DNA of 64,000 nt from JAWPMT01 sp965267435 (GTDB lineage Bacteria; Bacteroidota; Bacteroidia; Cytophagales; Cyclobacteriaceae): positions 5,270,001-5,334,000 of the forward strand of contig OZ253960.1 of NCBI GenBank assembly GCA_965267435.1, written 5' to 3'. Below the pieces are notes generated by a model that saw nothing but the letters and a program-made list of their open reading frames with translations, had not been told where the DNA came from and did no database searches. Every line of letters starts with the position of its first letter. The first letter of the stretch is position 1. The translations under genes and the position numbers were made by a program. Positions 43,294 to 52,064 of the stretch are shown here, piece after piece.

Positions 43294-46110
43294 ATGCCAA
43301 AAGACGACTCGATTAAGTCCATACTTATCATTGGGAGCGGCCCCATAATCATTGGTCAGGCTTGCGAATTTGATTACTCCGGCTCACAAGCTGCAAGATC
43401 CTTGCGGGAGGAGGGCATCGAAGTGATCCTCATCAATTCGAATCCTGCGACGATTATGACCGACCCTGTGACGGCGGATCATGTCTACCTCCTTCCCCTC
43501 AACAAGAAGTCCATACGGGAGGTGCTGCAGAAGCACAAGGTCGATGCGGTCCTACCTACGATGGGGGGACAAACGGCTTTGAACCTGGCGATTGAATGTG
43601 AGAATGCCGGCATCTGGGAGAAGCACAATGTCAAGATCATCGGCGTGGACATCAATGCCATTGAGACCACTGAAAACAGAGAGAAGTTTCGACTGAAGAT
43701 GCATGAATTGGGTGTGCAGGTATGTCGAGGAGAAACGGCTACTTCTTTCCTCAAGGGCAAGGAGATCGCTCAGGAGATTGGGTTCCCATTGGTCATTCGT
43801 CCTTCATTTACATTGGGTGGTTATGGAGGTGGGTTTGTCAATACCCAGGAAGAGTTCGATGTAGCGCTAGACCGAGGCCTGAAGGCCTCACCGATCCATG
43901 AAGTGCTGGTGGAGCAGAGTATCCTCGGATGGAAAGAGTATGAGTTGGAGCTCCTTCGGGACAACGCAGGCAACATCATCATCATTTGCTCTATCGAGAA
44001 CTTTGATCCGATGGGTGTCCATACCGGCGACTCCATCACGGTTGCACCGGCCATGACCCTGCCAGATACCATCTATCAGCGCATGCGCGACCTGGCAAAG
44101 ATCATGATGAATGGCATCGGGCAGTTTGCCGGAGGCTGCAACGTTCAGTTTGCAGTCAATCCCTCCACAGATGAGATCGTGGGCATTGAGATCAATCCGC
44201 GCGTGTCTCGATCATCAGCCTTGGCCTCCAAGGCTACGGGGTATCCGATTGCTAAGGTTGCGGCGAAACTGGCGATCGGCTATAATCTTGATGAGTTGAA
44301 GAATGCGATTACGGGCACCACCTCGGCGCTCTTCGAGCCGGCACTTGACTATGTCATCGTCAAAGTTCCCAGATGGAATTTCGATAAGTTCAAAGGTGCC
44401 GACCTGCGACTGGGACTGCAAATGAAGGCTGTCGGAGAGGCCATGGGAATTGGGCGCAATTTCCAGGAAGCCCTGCAAAAGGCTTGTCAGTCACTAGAGA
44501 TCAAGAGGAATGGTCTTGGGGCCGACGGCAAAGAATTGCAAAATCAGGAGGCGATCCTTCATAGCCTCGCCAATCCTTCCTGGGATCGGCTATTTCATAT
44601 CTACGATGCCTTTAAGCTTGGCATCGCCTTCAAGACGATCTTCAAGCTCACCAAAATTGATCCGTGGTTCCTCAATCAAATCGAAGAGCTGATCCATCTG
44701 GAGGACAAAATCGAAAAGTACACAATTGACTCAATTCCTCGGGAGTTGATGCTGGAGGCGAAGGAGAAAGGCTACGCTGATCGACAAATCGCGCATCTCC
44801 TTCGGTGTCTGGAGAGCGAAGTGTACCAGAAGAGGAAAGAGGAGATGAAGATCAATCGAGTGTACAAGCTCGTGGATACCTGTGCAGCGGAGTTTGAAGC
44901 GGTGACCCCGTACTACTACTCCACCTTTGATCAGGAGAATGAATCAGTGGTGACCGATCGGAAAAAAATCCTCGTTCTGGGCTCTGGTCCTAATCGTATC
45001 GGTCAGGGTATTGAGTTCGACTACTCGTGTGTTCACGGTGTGCTGGCCGCCAAGGAGATGGGGTACGAGACCATCATGATCAACTGCAACCCCGAGACGG
45101 TATCTACGGACTTTGATGTCGCGGACAAGCTTTACTTCGAGCCGGTATTCTGGGAGCATATCTACGAGATCATCCAGCACGAGAAGCCGGAGGGTGTGAT
45201 CGTACAGCTGGGTGGGCAGACAGCCCTGAAGCTGGCAGAGAAGATGAGCCGCTATGGTATCAAAATTCTCGGTACGAGCTTCGAAGCACTTGATTTGGCA
45301 GAGGACCGGGGGCGATTCTCAGATTTGCTCAAGGAGCTCAAGATCCCTTACCCTGAGTATGGGACCATTGAAAACGCTGACGAAGCAATGGAGCTGTGCA
45401 AGGAAATCGGATTCCCGCTCCTCGTGAGACCATCCTATGTCCTGGGAGGCCAGAGCATGAAGATCGTCATCAATGAGCAGGAGTTGGAGGAGCATGTCGT
45501 CAACCTTCTTCAGAAGAAGATGGATGGCCGTATTCTCCTCGATCACTTCCTCGAAGGGGCGATCGAAGCAGAGGCCGATGCCTTGTGTGATGGTGAGGAA
45601 GTCCACATCATTGGGATCATGCAGCACATCGAACCAGCAGGTATACATTCAGGGGACTCATACGCCGTTCTGCCCCCCTATAACCTTGGCGACTTCGTGA
45701 TGCGGCAGATCGAAGACTTTACCAAGCGTATTGCGCTGGCACTGCAAACGGTAGGGTTGATCAATATACAGTTTGCCATCAAGGATGATCAGGTCTACAT
45801 CATCGAGGCGAATCCCAGGGCCTCTCGGACGGTACCGTTCATTTGCAAGGCATACCAGGAGCCTTACGTGAACTATGCCACCAAAATCATGTTGGGTGAG
45901 AAGAAGGTCAAGGACTTTAAGTTCAACCCTGTGAAAAAGGGCTATGCCATCAAAGAGCCCGTCTTTTCGTTCAACAAGTTCCCTAACGTCAACAAGGAAC
46001 TGGGACCGGAGATGAAGTCCACAGGAGAGGCGATCTATTTCATTGATGACCTGATGGATGATTATTTCCTGGATATCTATGCGGAACGAAACCACTACTT
46101 GAGCAGATAG
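43294..46110 (+). CDS. carB: Carbamoyl-phosphate synthase large subunit, without allosteric domain
   Basis: 938 residues against about 1,070 in Escherichia coli. Both ATP-grasp synthetase halves are complete: the first opens with ILIIGSGPIIIGQACEFDYS and contains RPSFTLGGYGGG and GIEINPRVSRSSALASKATGYPIA, and the second opens with ILVLGSGPNRIGQGIEFDYS and contains VRPSYVLGGQSM and EANPRASRTVPF. The chain stops right after the second synthetase domain (YFIDDLMDDYFLDIYAERNH), so the C-terminal MGS-like domain that binds UMP, IMP and ornithine is absent. Reaction: bicarbonate, ammonia and two ATP to carbamoyl phosphate for pyrimidine and arginine synthesis. The glutaminase subunit carA is not in the window. 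DUF4834 follows after 13 bases. Confidence 0.97.
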   Translation: MPKDDSIKSILIIGSGPIIIGQACEFDYSGSQAARSLREEGIEVILINSNPATIMTDPVTADHVYLLPLNKKSIREVLQKHKVDAVLPTMGGQTALNLAIECENAGIWEKHNVKIIGVDINAIETTENREKFRLKMHELGVQVCRGETATSFLKGKEIAQEIGFPLVIRPSFTLGGYGGGFVNTQEEFDVALDRGLKASPIHEVLVEQSILGWKEYELELLRDNAGNIIIICSIENFDPMGVHTGDSITVAPAMTLPDTIYQRMRDLAKIMMNGIGQFAGGCNVQFAVNPSTDEIVGIEINPRVSRSSALASKATGYPIAKVAAKLAIGYNLDELKNAITGTTSALFEPALDYVIVKVPRWNFDKFKGADLRLGLQMKAVGEAMGIGRNFQEALQKACQSLEIKRNGLGADGKELQNQEAILHSLANPSWDRLFHIYDAFKLGIAFKTIFKLTKIDPWFLNQIEELIHLEDKIEKYTIDSIPRELMLEAKEKGYADRQIAHLLRCLESEVYQKRKEEMKINRVYKLVDTCAAEFEAVTPYYYSTFDQENESVVTDRKKILVLGSGPNRIGQGIEFDYSCVHGVLAAKEMGYETIMINCNPETVSTDFDVADKLYFEPVFWEHIYEIIQHEKPEGVIVQLGGQTALKLAEKMSRYGIKILGTSFEALDLAEDRGRFSDLLKELKIPYPEYGTIENADEAMELCKEIGFPLLVRPSYVLGGQSMKIVINEQELEEHVVNLLQKKMDGRILLDHFLEGAIEAEADALCDGEEVHIIGIMQHIEPAGIHSGDSYAVLPPYNLGDFVMRQIEDFTKRIALALQTVGLINIQFAIKDDQVYIIEANPRASRTVPFICKAYQEPYVNYATKIMLGEKKVKDFKFNPVKKGYAIKEPVFSFNKFPNVNKELGPEMKSTGEAIYFIDDLMDDYFLDIYAERNHYLSR

Positions 46111-46123
46111 GTTAAACTACTAC

Positions 46124-46348
46124 ATGAAGTTCTTCCTGATCATATTGCTCTTGAGCTACGTCATTTACAGAGTTAGCGCTGTTCTGGCCAAGGTCATTGC
46201 CGCCGGGCGTGATCTGACCGGCGAACCTCAGCAGCGCAAAAGCCCACAAGGCTCCAATGTGCACGTTGACTACGTGCCAAAAGGCAAGAAGGGGAAGAAA
46301 GGAGAGGACTACAAGGGCGGCGAATACGTCGACTATGAGGAAGTCTAA
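46124..46348 (+). CDS. DUF4834 family small membrane protein
   Basis: 74 residues: one N-terminal membrane segment (KFFLIILLLSYVIYRVSAVL), then a polar tail with the basic stretch KGKKGKKGEDYKGG and acidic end YVDYEEV. This order fits the Bacteroidota family DUF4834. It follows carB by 13 bases and is probably cotranscribed. Function unknown. Confidence 0.8.
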   Translation: MKFFLIILLLSYVIYRVSAVLAKVIAAGRDLTGEPQQRKSPQGSNVHVDYVPKGKKGKKGEDYKGGEYVDYEEV

Positions 46349-46423
46349 GTTTCGGAACGGAGTTTTGATTCCAATTTCAAACGGTTAGTCAGAGATTGAA
46401 ACTCGTAATTCCTTGGATCGGGT

Positions 46424-46431
46424 TAATTTTG
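46424..46431 (+). promoter_or_regulatory. Candidate -7 box of accD
   Basis: TAATTTTG, a perfect TAnnTTTG box, 24 bases before the accD ATG. A TTG at 46396-46398 lies rather far upstream (25-base spacer), so the -33 element is uncertain. Confidence 0.4.
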
Positions 46432-46455
46432 CGACCCTGCTAGATTAAAGACTTT

Positions 46456-47295
46456 ATGGCTTGGTTCAACCGAACGGATAAGGGAATTCAAACCCCCACC
46501 AAAGAAAAGAAAGAAGCTCCCGATGGTCTCTGGTACAAGACCCCTAAGGGCACCATCGTCCACATGCGAGAGCTTAAGAACAATGCCTACGTATCGCCCG
46601 AAGATGACTATCACGTACGCATTGGTTCCAAGGAATACTTCGAGATATTGTTCGATGACAATAAGTTCACAGAACTGGATGTGGACCTCACTTCCGCAGA
46701 CCCCCTGAAATTTGTTGATACGAAGAAGTACCCCGTCCGCATCGAGTCAAGTCAAAAAAAGACAGGCCTCAAAGATGCGGTCAGAGCGGCTCATGGTAAG
46801 CTGAGCGGTATTCCCATCACGATCGGCTGTATGGATTTCTCTTTCATCGGTGGATCCATGGGTTCCGTGGTCGGTGAGAAGATTGCACGGGCGATTGACC
46901 ATGCGATCAAGGAGAAGACACCCTTTCTGATGATCTCGAAGTCAGGCGGTGCCCGCATGATGGAAGCGGGTCTGTCGCTGATGCAGTTGGGCAAGATCTC
47001 GGGGAGACTGAATTTGCTCGACCGGGCTGGCCTTCCTTATATCTCCTTGCTTACTGATCCCACGACTGGTGGTGTCACTGCATCCTTTGCGATGCTGGGA
47101 GATTTCAACATTGCCGAGCCGGGTGCTTTGATCGGTTTTGCAGGCCCCCGGGTCATTCGCGAGACGATCGGCAAGGACCTCCCAAAGGGCTTCCAAAGTT
47201 CCGAGTTTGTACTCGAGCATGGATTCCTCGATTTCATCGTCGATCGTCGCCAATTGAAGTCCAAAATTGCGACGCTTTTGAAGATGCTGCAGTAA
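46456..47295 (+). CDS. accD: Acetyl-CoA carboxylase carboxyltransferase subunit beta
   Basis: 279 residues. The crotonase-fold body is canonical: KTGLKDAVRAAHGKLSGIPI, FSFIGGSMGSVVGEKI, MISKSGGARMMEAGLSLMQ, LTDPTTGGVTASFAMLGD, IGFAGPRVIRETI and the C-terminal EHGFLDFIVDR. With AccA it transfers carboxyl from carboxybiotin to acetyl-CoA for fatty acid synthesis. The N-terminal zinc ribbon has lost all four Cys: the first knuckle reads LWYKTPKGT (residues 25-33) and the second YVSPEDDYH (45-53), where most bacteria have CPxC and CPxC. I believe this loss is general in Bacteroidota, so the gene is very likely functional. Confidence 0.97.
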   Translation: MAWFNRTDKGIQTPTKEKKEAPDGLWYKTPKGTIVHMRELKNNAYVSPEDDYHVRIGSKEYFEILFDDNKFTELDVDLTSADPLKFVDTKKYPVRIESSQKKTGLKDAVRAAHGKLSGIPITIGCMDFSFIGGSMGSVVGEKIARAIDHAIKEKTPFLMISKSGGARMMEAGLSLMQLGKISGRLNLLDRAGLPYISLLTDPTTGGVTASFAMLGDFNIAEPGALIGFAGPRVIRETIGKDLPKGFQSSEFVLEHGFLDFIVDRRQLKSKIATLLKMLQ

Positions 47296-47345
47296 CTTTT
47301 TGCTGTGACGCTATGTTGCTTTGGTAATTAGGTTCATACCACGTA

Positions 47346-47373
47346 TTGTGAATAACCTGATAGCGTATATTTG
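47346..47373 (+). promoter_or_regulatory. nqrF promoter (Bacteroidota type)
   Basis: TTG (47346-47348), a 17-base spacer and TATATTTG (47366-47373), a full match to TTG-N17-TAnnTTTG. It lies 30 bases before the nqrF ATG. AATATTGAAAAGGAATAAGAA follows as an A-rich leader. Confidence 0.6.
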
Positions 47374-47403
47374 TGCCGAAATATTGAAAAGGAATAAGAA
47401 TTT

Positions 47404-48705
47404 ATGTCCCCAATAATTTTAACATCGATTGTGGCCTTTACGGTCGTAATCCTGCTCCTGGTCGTGATCCTGCTGGTAGCTCAGTCCAAGCTGGTGCAGT
47501 CAGGCCCCGTGAAGATCATCGTCAATGGTGACGACGCCAACCCTATTGTGACGAGCGCCGGGTCGACATTGCTTTCGACATTGAGTGCACAGAAGATATT
47601 TCTCCCTTCCGCCTGTGGCGGAGGTGGTACCTGCGCCATGTGCAAGTGCAAGATCACCGAGGGTGGAGGTGACATCCTACCTACCGAGGTTGGCCACCTG
47701 AACAGGACCGAGCAAAAAGAAAATGTCCGACTGTCTTGCCAGGTGAAGGTGAAGGAAGACCTCAGAATCGAGATCCCTGAAGAGATCTTTGGTATCAAGA
47801 AGTGGGAAGCGACGGTGGTGCGAAACTACAACGTGGCCTCGTTTATCAAGGAGTTTGTAGTGGAGATCCCTGAGGAAATGGATTACCAGGCTGGTGGTTA
47901 CATCCAGATCGAAGTACCCAAGTGCGAGGTAGATTTCAAAGATATGGACATCACCGCCCACCCCCAGGAGCATCCTGGTGACCCGATGAAGTTCAAAAAG
48001 GAGTGGGACAACTTTGGTCTTTGGGACCTGAAAATGAAAAATGATGAGACCATCGAGCGGGCCTATTCCATGGCTTCATATCCGGCGGAAGGTCGTGAGA
48101 TCATGCTCAATGTGCGAATCGCCACGCCTCCGTGGGACAGGGCGGCCAATAGCTGGATGAATGTGAATCCAGGTATCGCGTCGTCATACATCTTCAATTT
48201 GAAGGAAGGTGACAAAGTGACCATTTCAGGTCCTTACGGTGAGTTCTTCATCAATCCATCAGAGGCAGAAATGCTCTACGTTGGTGGTGGCGCAGGTATG
48301 GCACCAATGAGATCACATTTGTATCATCTCTTCAAGACACTAAAAACCGGCCGCAAGGTGACTTACTGGTATGGGGGTAGATCTCGACGAGAGCTATTTT
48401 ACATCGATCACTTCAGGGATCTGGAGAAGCACTTCCCCAATTTCAATTTCTTCATGGTGCTCTCCGAGCCTCAGGAAGAAGACAATTGGAAGGTGAAGAA
48501 GGATATTCATGATAAGGAAGGTGATGGATTCCTGGGATTTGTACACCAGTCAGTAATCAACCAATACCTGGAGAAGCATGACTCTCCCGAAGACATCGAG
48601 TTGTACTTCTGTGGTCCTCCACTGATGAACAAGGCCGTACAGAAGATGGGAGAAGATTTCGGTATTCCAGATGAAAACATCCGCTTTGACGATTTCGGTG
48701 GATAA
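47404..48705 (+). CDS. nqrF: Na+-translocating NADH:quinone reductase subunit F
   Basis: 433 residues. The N-terminal membrane helix is residues about 5-28. The 2Fe-2S ferredoxin domain has PSACGGGGTCAMCKCKI and a fourth Cys in VRLSCQVKV. The FAD-binding region includes RAYSMASYP and the NADH-binding region YVGGGAGMAPMRSHLYHL and YFCGPPLMNKAV. It is the electron-entry subunit of the NQR sodium pump: NADH to FAD to 2Fe-2S. The other nqr genes are not next to it in this window, whereas nqrF usually ends an nqrA-F operon. It has its own promoter upstream and a terminator downstream, so it is transcribed alone. Confidence 0.96.
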   Translation: MSPIILTSIVAFTVVILLLVVILLVAQSKLVQSGPVKIIVNGDDANPIVTSAGSTLLSTLSAQKIFLPSACGGGGTCAMCKCKITEGGGDILPTEVGHLNRTEQKENVRLSCQVKVKEDLRIEIPEEIFGIKKWEATVVRNYNVASFIKEFVVEIPEEMDYQAGGYIQIEVPKCEVDFKDMDITAHPQEHPGDPMKFKKEWDNFGLWDLKMKNDETIERAYSMASYPAEGREIMLNVRIATPPWDRAANSWMNVNPGIASSYIFNLKEGDKVTISGPYGEFFINPSEAEMLYVGGGAGMAPMRSHLYHLFKTLKTGRKVTYWYGGRSRRELFYIDHFRDLEKHFPNFNFFMVLSEPQEEDNWKVKKDIHDKEGDGFLGFVHQSVINQYLEKHDSPEDIELYFCGPPLMNKAVQKMGEDFGIPDENIRFDDFGG

Positions 48706-48728
48706 CAAAGAATAAGATACTTTTCGGA

Positions 48729-48753
48729 GGGGAATGAGAATTCCCCTTTTTTT
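48729..48753 (+). terminator. nqrF terminator
   Basis: GGGGAAT and ATTCCCC form a perfect 7-bp stem with a GAGA loop, followed directly by seven T. It begins 24 bases after the nqrF stop. Confidence 0.92.
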
Positions 48754-48777
48754 GTGCTTGACCCCGAACGACTGCTT

Positions 48778-49938
48778 ATGGATCTATCGCTTTATTTTGA
48801 CCCTGTTGGAGAAGAATTGGTAGAGCTGACATTGAACAAGCCCAATCTGGGCCAATCTGTCCACCTCTATGAAGCACGCGTACCGGACCTCACCGGGATT
48901 CAGATTGCCATCATGGGAGTCCAGGAGAATCGTGGCACATCTACGCAGTCCATGGGATACAGCCATGCCGCGGATGAAGTCCGCAAGAAGCTCTACCCTA
49001 TGCACAAGGGGACCGCCACATACCGCGTGGTGGATTTGGGCAACCTACGCAATGGGCCGACACGCGAAGACACTGTTCAACGGGTACAGCAGATCGTTCA
49101 GTACCTGCTCTCGAAGGATATTCTCACCATTATTGTCGGGGGCTCCCACGACCTTACAGTTGGCCAATACCTGGCGTATGAGGAATTTGAGCGAATGCTC
49201 AACCTGCTGTTGGTAGATCCCCGAATTGACATCGGAGAATCCGAAGCAGCCAACAGCTCATTTATAACGGATATCATCAAGCGCAACCCCAACTTTCTCT
49301 TTCAGCTGATCCATCTGGGCCATCAGAGCTACCTCGTCGAAGAGGACAAGCAGGAGCTACTGCAGTCCATGTATTTTGAGGCGATTAGGTTGGGGCTGGT
49401 ACGGGAGAAGCTACAAGAGATGGAACCGGTAGTTCGGGCGGCGGATATGATGTCCTTCGATATTTCAGCATTGAGTCAGATGTTTGCTCCAGGCGCTACC
49501 CTCAATTTTCCCTTTGGGCTTAGTGGAGAAGAGGCATGTCAGCTCTGTTGGTATGCGGGAATGAATGAGCGATTGACCTCTGTGGGCTTCTATGAGTACG
49601 ATGCGGACAAGGACGATGCCAGTGGCACGACGGCGTTTGTAATCGCGACGATGATCTGGTACCTCATCGAAGGTTACTACCACCGGGTGGAGGAGAAAGA
49701 CTTTATGTCAGACAAATTCCTGATCTACGAAGTGGATATGGACGGCGAACCCGGCTCCATTCGATTTTTCAAAAGTAAGCGCACAGAAAAGTGGTGGATG
49801 GAGGTTCCCAATCCCGAAGGCGCCAAATCTGTCTTTCTTCGAAACAAAATGGTGCCGTGCAGTTATGAGGATTACGAATTGGCCCTCACTGGGGAGATTC
49901 CCCCTCGGTGGCTAAGCGCCTACACGCGCATCAGCTGA
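48778..49938 (+). CDS. Arginase/formimidoylglutamase-fold protein with degenerate metal site
   Basis: 386 residues from the ATG at 48778. A GTG at 48754 sits immediately after the nqrF terminator T-run and is unlikely. The ureohydrolase fold is recognisable (IMGVQENRGTSTQS, IIVGGSHDLTVGQYLAYE, MSFDISALSQMFAP, GFYEYDADKD). Metal ligands are incomplete: His124 and Asp125 of GGSHD are kept. The DAHxD motif is DPRID (147-151), losing the His, and the DxD motif is DIS (228-230), losing the second Asp. A two-manganese hydrolase is therefore doubtful. It precedes a subtilase gene by 78 bases. A regulatory or structural role is an inference. Confidence 0.82.
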   Translation: MDLSLYFDPVGEELVELTLNKPNLGQSVHLYEARVPDLTGIQIAIMGVQENRGTSTQSMGYSHAADEVRKKLYPMHKGTATYRVVDLGNLRNGPTREDTVQRVQQIVQYLLSKDILTIIVGGSHDLTVGQYLAYEEFERMLNLLLVDPRIDIGESEAANSSFITDIIKRNPNFLFQLIHLGHQSYLVEEDKQELLQSMYFEAIRLGLVREKLQEMEPVVRAADMMSFDISALSQMFAPGATLNFPFGLSGEEACQLCWYAGMNERLTSVGFYEYDADKDDASGTTAFVIATMIWYLIEGYYHRVEEKDFMSDKFLIYEVDMDGEPGSIRFFKSKRTEKWWMEVPNPEGAKSVFLRNKMVPCSYEDYELALTGEIPPRWLSAYTRIS

Positions 49939-50016
49939 AAATTGCCGAAAAAATGCTAGTAAAAACTTCCGTTTGATATATTTTACATGGCTAAACCAAT
50001 TTCAAGTTAGTGCCGC

Positions 50017-51624
50017 GTGTTTTCGAAGGGATCTGCTGTATTTCTTGCCATTTTCGCAATACCTCTTTTAACCTTTAGTCAAAAAGGTGACTGGCAGAAC
50101 CTCGATCTGAAGAGGGACAAGGTGCTTGGCGTCAGCGCGGACAAAGCTCACAAAACCTTCGAGGGCAAGCCGTCGAAAACCATCATTGTTGCCGTTATTG
50201 ACTCTGGTGTAGATGCTGATCATGAGGACCTGAGGGGCAATATGTGGGTAAATGTGGACGAGATACCCAACAATGGCATCGACGATGATCGCAATGGGTA
50301 CGTCGACGATATCCACGGCTGGAACTTTCTCGGCAGCACCAATGGACAAAATGTCATTGCAGACACTTACGGTCACGTTAGAGAGTATTTGGACCTGAAG
50401 CAATCTCTGCAAGGGGTGGATTCCATGGCTCTGACAAGCGAGCAGGAGATTGATGTGGCGAAGATGCAGGAGCTTAAGCGCATAATTGACAAGAAAGTCT
50501 CTGCGGCCACAAAAGAGCTTGAGTCCATACAAGGTTTTGATGAGACGATCACCCAGGTGTACCGCATTCTCCGACCCTATGCAAAGTCCGAGGACCTCAC
50601 TCCGGAATTGTTAGATGAGATCCCTGAGGAAAATGACAGGGTCCGGGCCGCGAAATCTATACTTGGTCAGCTATTCCAGAACGGCTTTGACCTCCAGGAC
50701 TACAGGGAGTACAAAGACTATCACTATAAACGCATCCACTACCATTACAACGTTGCTTTTGACCCTCGATCGATCATAGGAGATGATCCTACGAATCCTT
50801 ACGAGCAGGGCTATGGCAACAACGATGTCCTGGGAGGACACGCCGAGCATGGGACACACGTGGCTGGCATCATTGGGGCAACTCGAGACAATGGGACCGG
50901 CATCGACGGTATTGGGAAGAATGTGCAAATCATGGCGCTGAGGGCGGTTCCCGATGGAGACGAAAGGGACAAAGACGTGGCAAATGCCATTCGATATGCG
51001 GCTGACAACGGGGCGCGAGTGATCAATATGAGCTTTGGCAAGGGATACTCACCTTATAAGGCAGTCATTGATGAAGCGGTTAGGTACGCTCATGAAAAGG
51101 ATGTGTTAATCGTCCATGCAGCAGGCAACGCTGGGGTAAACATTGATGAGGCCGTTCATTTCCCGATCAGGACCTACAAGGATGGCTCAATAGCCGCAAA
51201 TTGGATTGAGGTGGGAGCTACCAGTCAAAAGCCGGACCAATATCTCTTGGCTTCATTTACAAATTATGGGAAACGGGAACTGGACGTCTTTGCCCCGGGT
51301 GTTGATCTATTGTCCACGATTCCGGATAGTAAATATGAACTCAATAGCGGTACAAGTATGGCGGCACCCGTCGTCTCTGGCATTGCAGCCAGTATCTGGT
51401 CATACTTCCCCCAACTCTCAGCAGCCGAGGTGAAGAGCATCATCCTGGATTCGGCGTTACCTTATGGGAACCTGAGAGTTCGGTATCCAAGTGCAAGTGA
51501 AGACAAGCCGGGCAAAGTCAAGCTCAAGAAGATTTCGTCGACGGCGGGAATTGCCAATCTTTATGAAGCGCTGATCCTGGCGGAGGAGCGTGCAGAAGAC
51601 AACTTGTACGTCAGGAAGAATTAA
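50017..51624 (+). CDS. Secreted subtilisin-family (S8) serine peptidase
   Basis: 535 residues from a GTG start; the signal peptide reads FSKGSAVFLAIFAIPLLTFSQ. The catalytic Asp is in IIVAVIDSGVDADHEDLRG, His in EHGTHVAGIIGA, oxyanion Asn in VHAAGNAG and Ser in NSGTSMAAPVVSGIAA. Between Asp and His lies an unusually long insert of about 200 residues, mostly helical and charged (residues about 105-260). The motif NNGIDDDRNGYVDDIHGWNF after the Asp is shared with the broken subtilase at 27570-29125. No T9SS domain or lipobox is present, so periplasmic location is likely. It has no I9 propeptide either. Confidence 0.94.
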   Translation: MFSKGSAVFLAIFAIPLLTFSQKGDWQNLDLKRDKVLGVSADKAHKTFEGKPSKTIIVAVIDSGVDADHEDLRGNMWVNVDEIPNNGIDDDRNGYVDDIHGWNFLGSTNGQNVIADTYGHVREYLDLKQSLQGVDSMALTSEQEIDVAKMQELKRIIDKKVSAATKELESIQGFDETITQVYRILRPYAKSEDLTPELLDEIPEENDRVRAAKSILGQLFQNGFDLQDYREYKDYHYKRIHYHYNVAFDPRSIIGDDPTNPYEQGYGNNDVLGGHAEHGTHVAGIIGATRDNGTGIDGIGKNVQIMALRAVPDGDERDKDVANAIRYAADNGARVINMSFGKGYSPYKAVIDEAVRYAHEKDVLIVHAAGNAGVNIDEAVHFPIRTYKDGSIAANWIEVGATSQKPDQYLLASFTNYGKRELDVFAPGVDLLSTIPDSKYELNSGTSMAAPVVSGIAASIWSYFPQLSAAEVKSIILDSALPYGNLRVRYPSASEDKPGKVKLKKISSTAGIANLYEALILAEERAEDNLYVRKN

Positions 51625-51809
51625 TCGCCGTAATCAGGCAGGACAATCCACAAAATGATATAGACCAGCACACCGGAGAAGGCTGTTAATATCGAGAGAA
51701 GTAAATAGGCTATTCGTACCAGCACTGGGTCCAGGTCCATGTACTCAGCAATACCGGCACAAACACCGCCGATTATTTTAGAATCGGAACGTCGTAGTCT
51801 TTTGCTCAT
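51621..51809 (-). CDS. PspC-domain membrane protein
   Basis: 62 residues matching the PspC domain: KRLRRSDSKIIGGVCAGIAEYMDLDPVLVRIAYLL (key parts), then a membrane helix (SGVLVYIILWIVLP). Full-length PspC proteins of Bacteroidota carry more domains; this is the minimal form. Its stop overlaps that of the plus-strand subtilase. A second small membrane protein lies just downstream on the minus strand side at 51825, upstream of it in transcription. Family members act in envelope stress. Confidence 0.9.
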   Translation of the reverse strand: MSKRLRRSDSKIIGGVCAGIAEYMDLDPVLVRIAYLLLSILTAFSGVLVYIILWIVLPDYGD

Positions 51810-51824
51810 GCAACTAAGATAATG

Positions 51825-52064
51825 CTATTTGTCTAGCCTCAGTAGGCTAACGATCTGCAAGCCGGATTCCTTCAGGAAAGGAGCGACAATCTTACTTTCA
51901 GCTTTACCGGAGGTTACTTTTTCCTGCGCTAGTGCTTTGGAAAACGTAGGAATGGATGAAGGTGTAAGATGGGCAGAGAGAGCACCTGAAGAAACACTCA
52001 GGTACAAGGCGATCACTACCCCTAGTATGATTAGGAGAGTCCGGGCAAGATTGCCTTTCTTCAT
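51825..52064 (-). CDS. Small membrane protein of unknown function
   Basis: 79 residues from MKKGNLARTLLIILGVVIAL; an upstream start would add seven polar residues. There is one N-terminal hydrophobic helix (LLIILGVVIALYLSVSSGAL), then a soluble tail of about 50 residues (SSIPTFSKALAQEKVTSGKAESKIVAPFLKESG). No family recognised. It ends 15 bases before the PspC start and is codirectional, so the two are probably cotranscribed. Confidence 0.65.
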   Translation of the reverse strand: MKKGNLARTLLIILGVVIALYLSVSSGALSAHLTPSSIPTFSKALAQEKVTSGKAESKIVAPFLKESGLQIVSLLRLDK

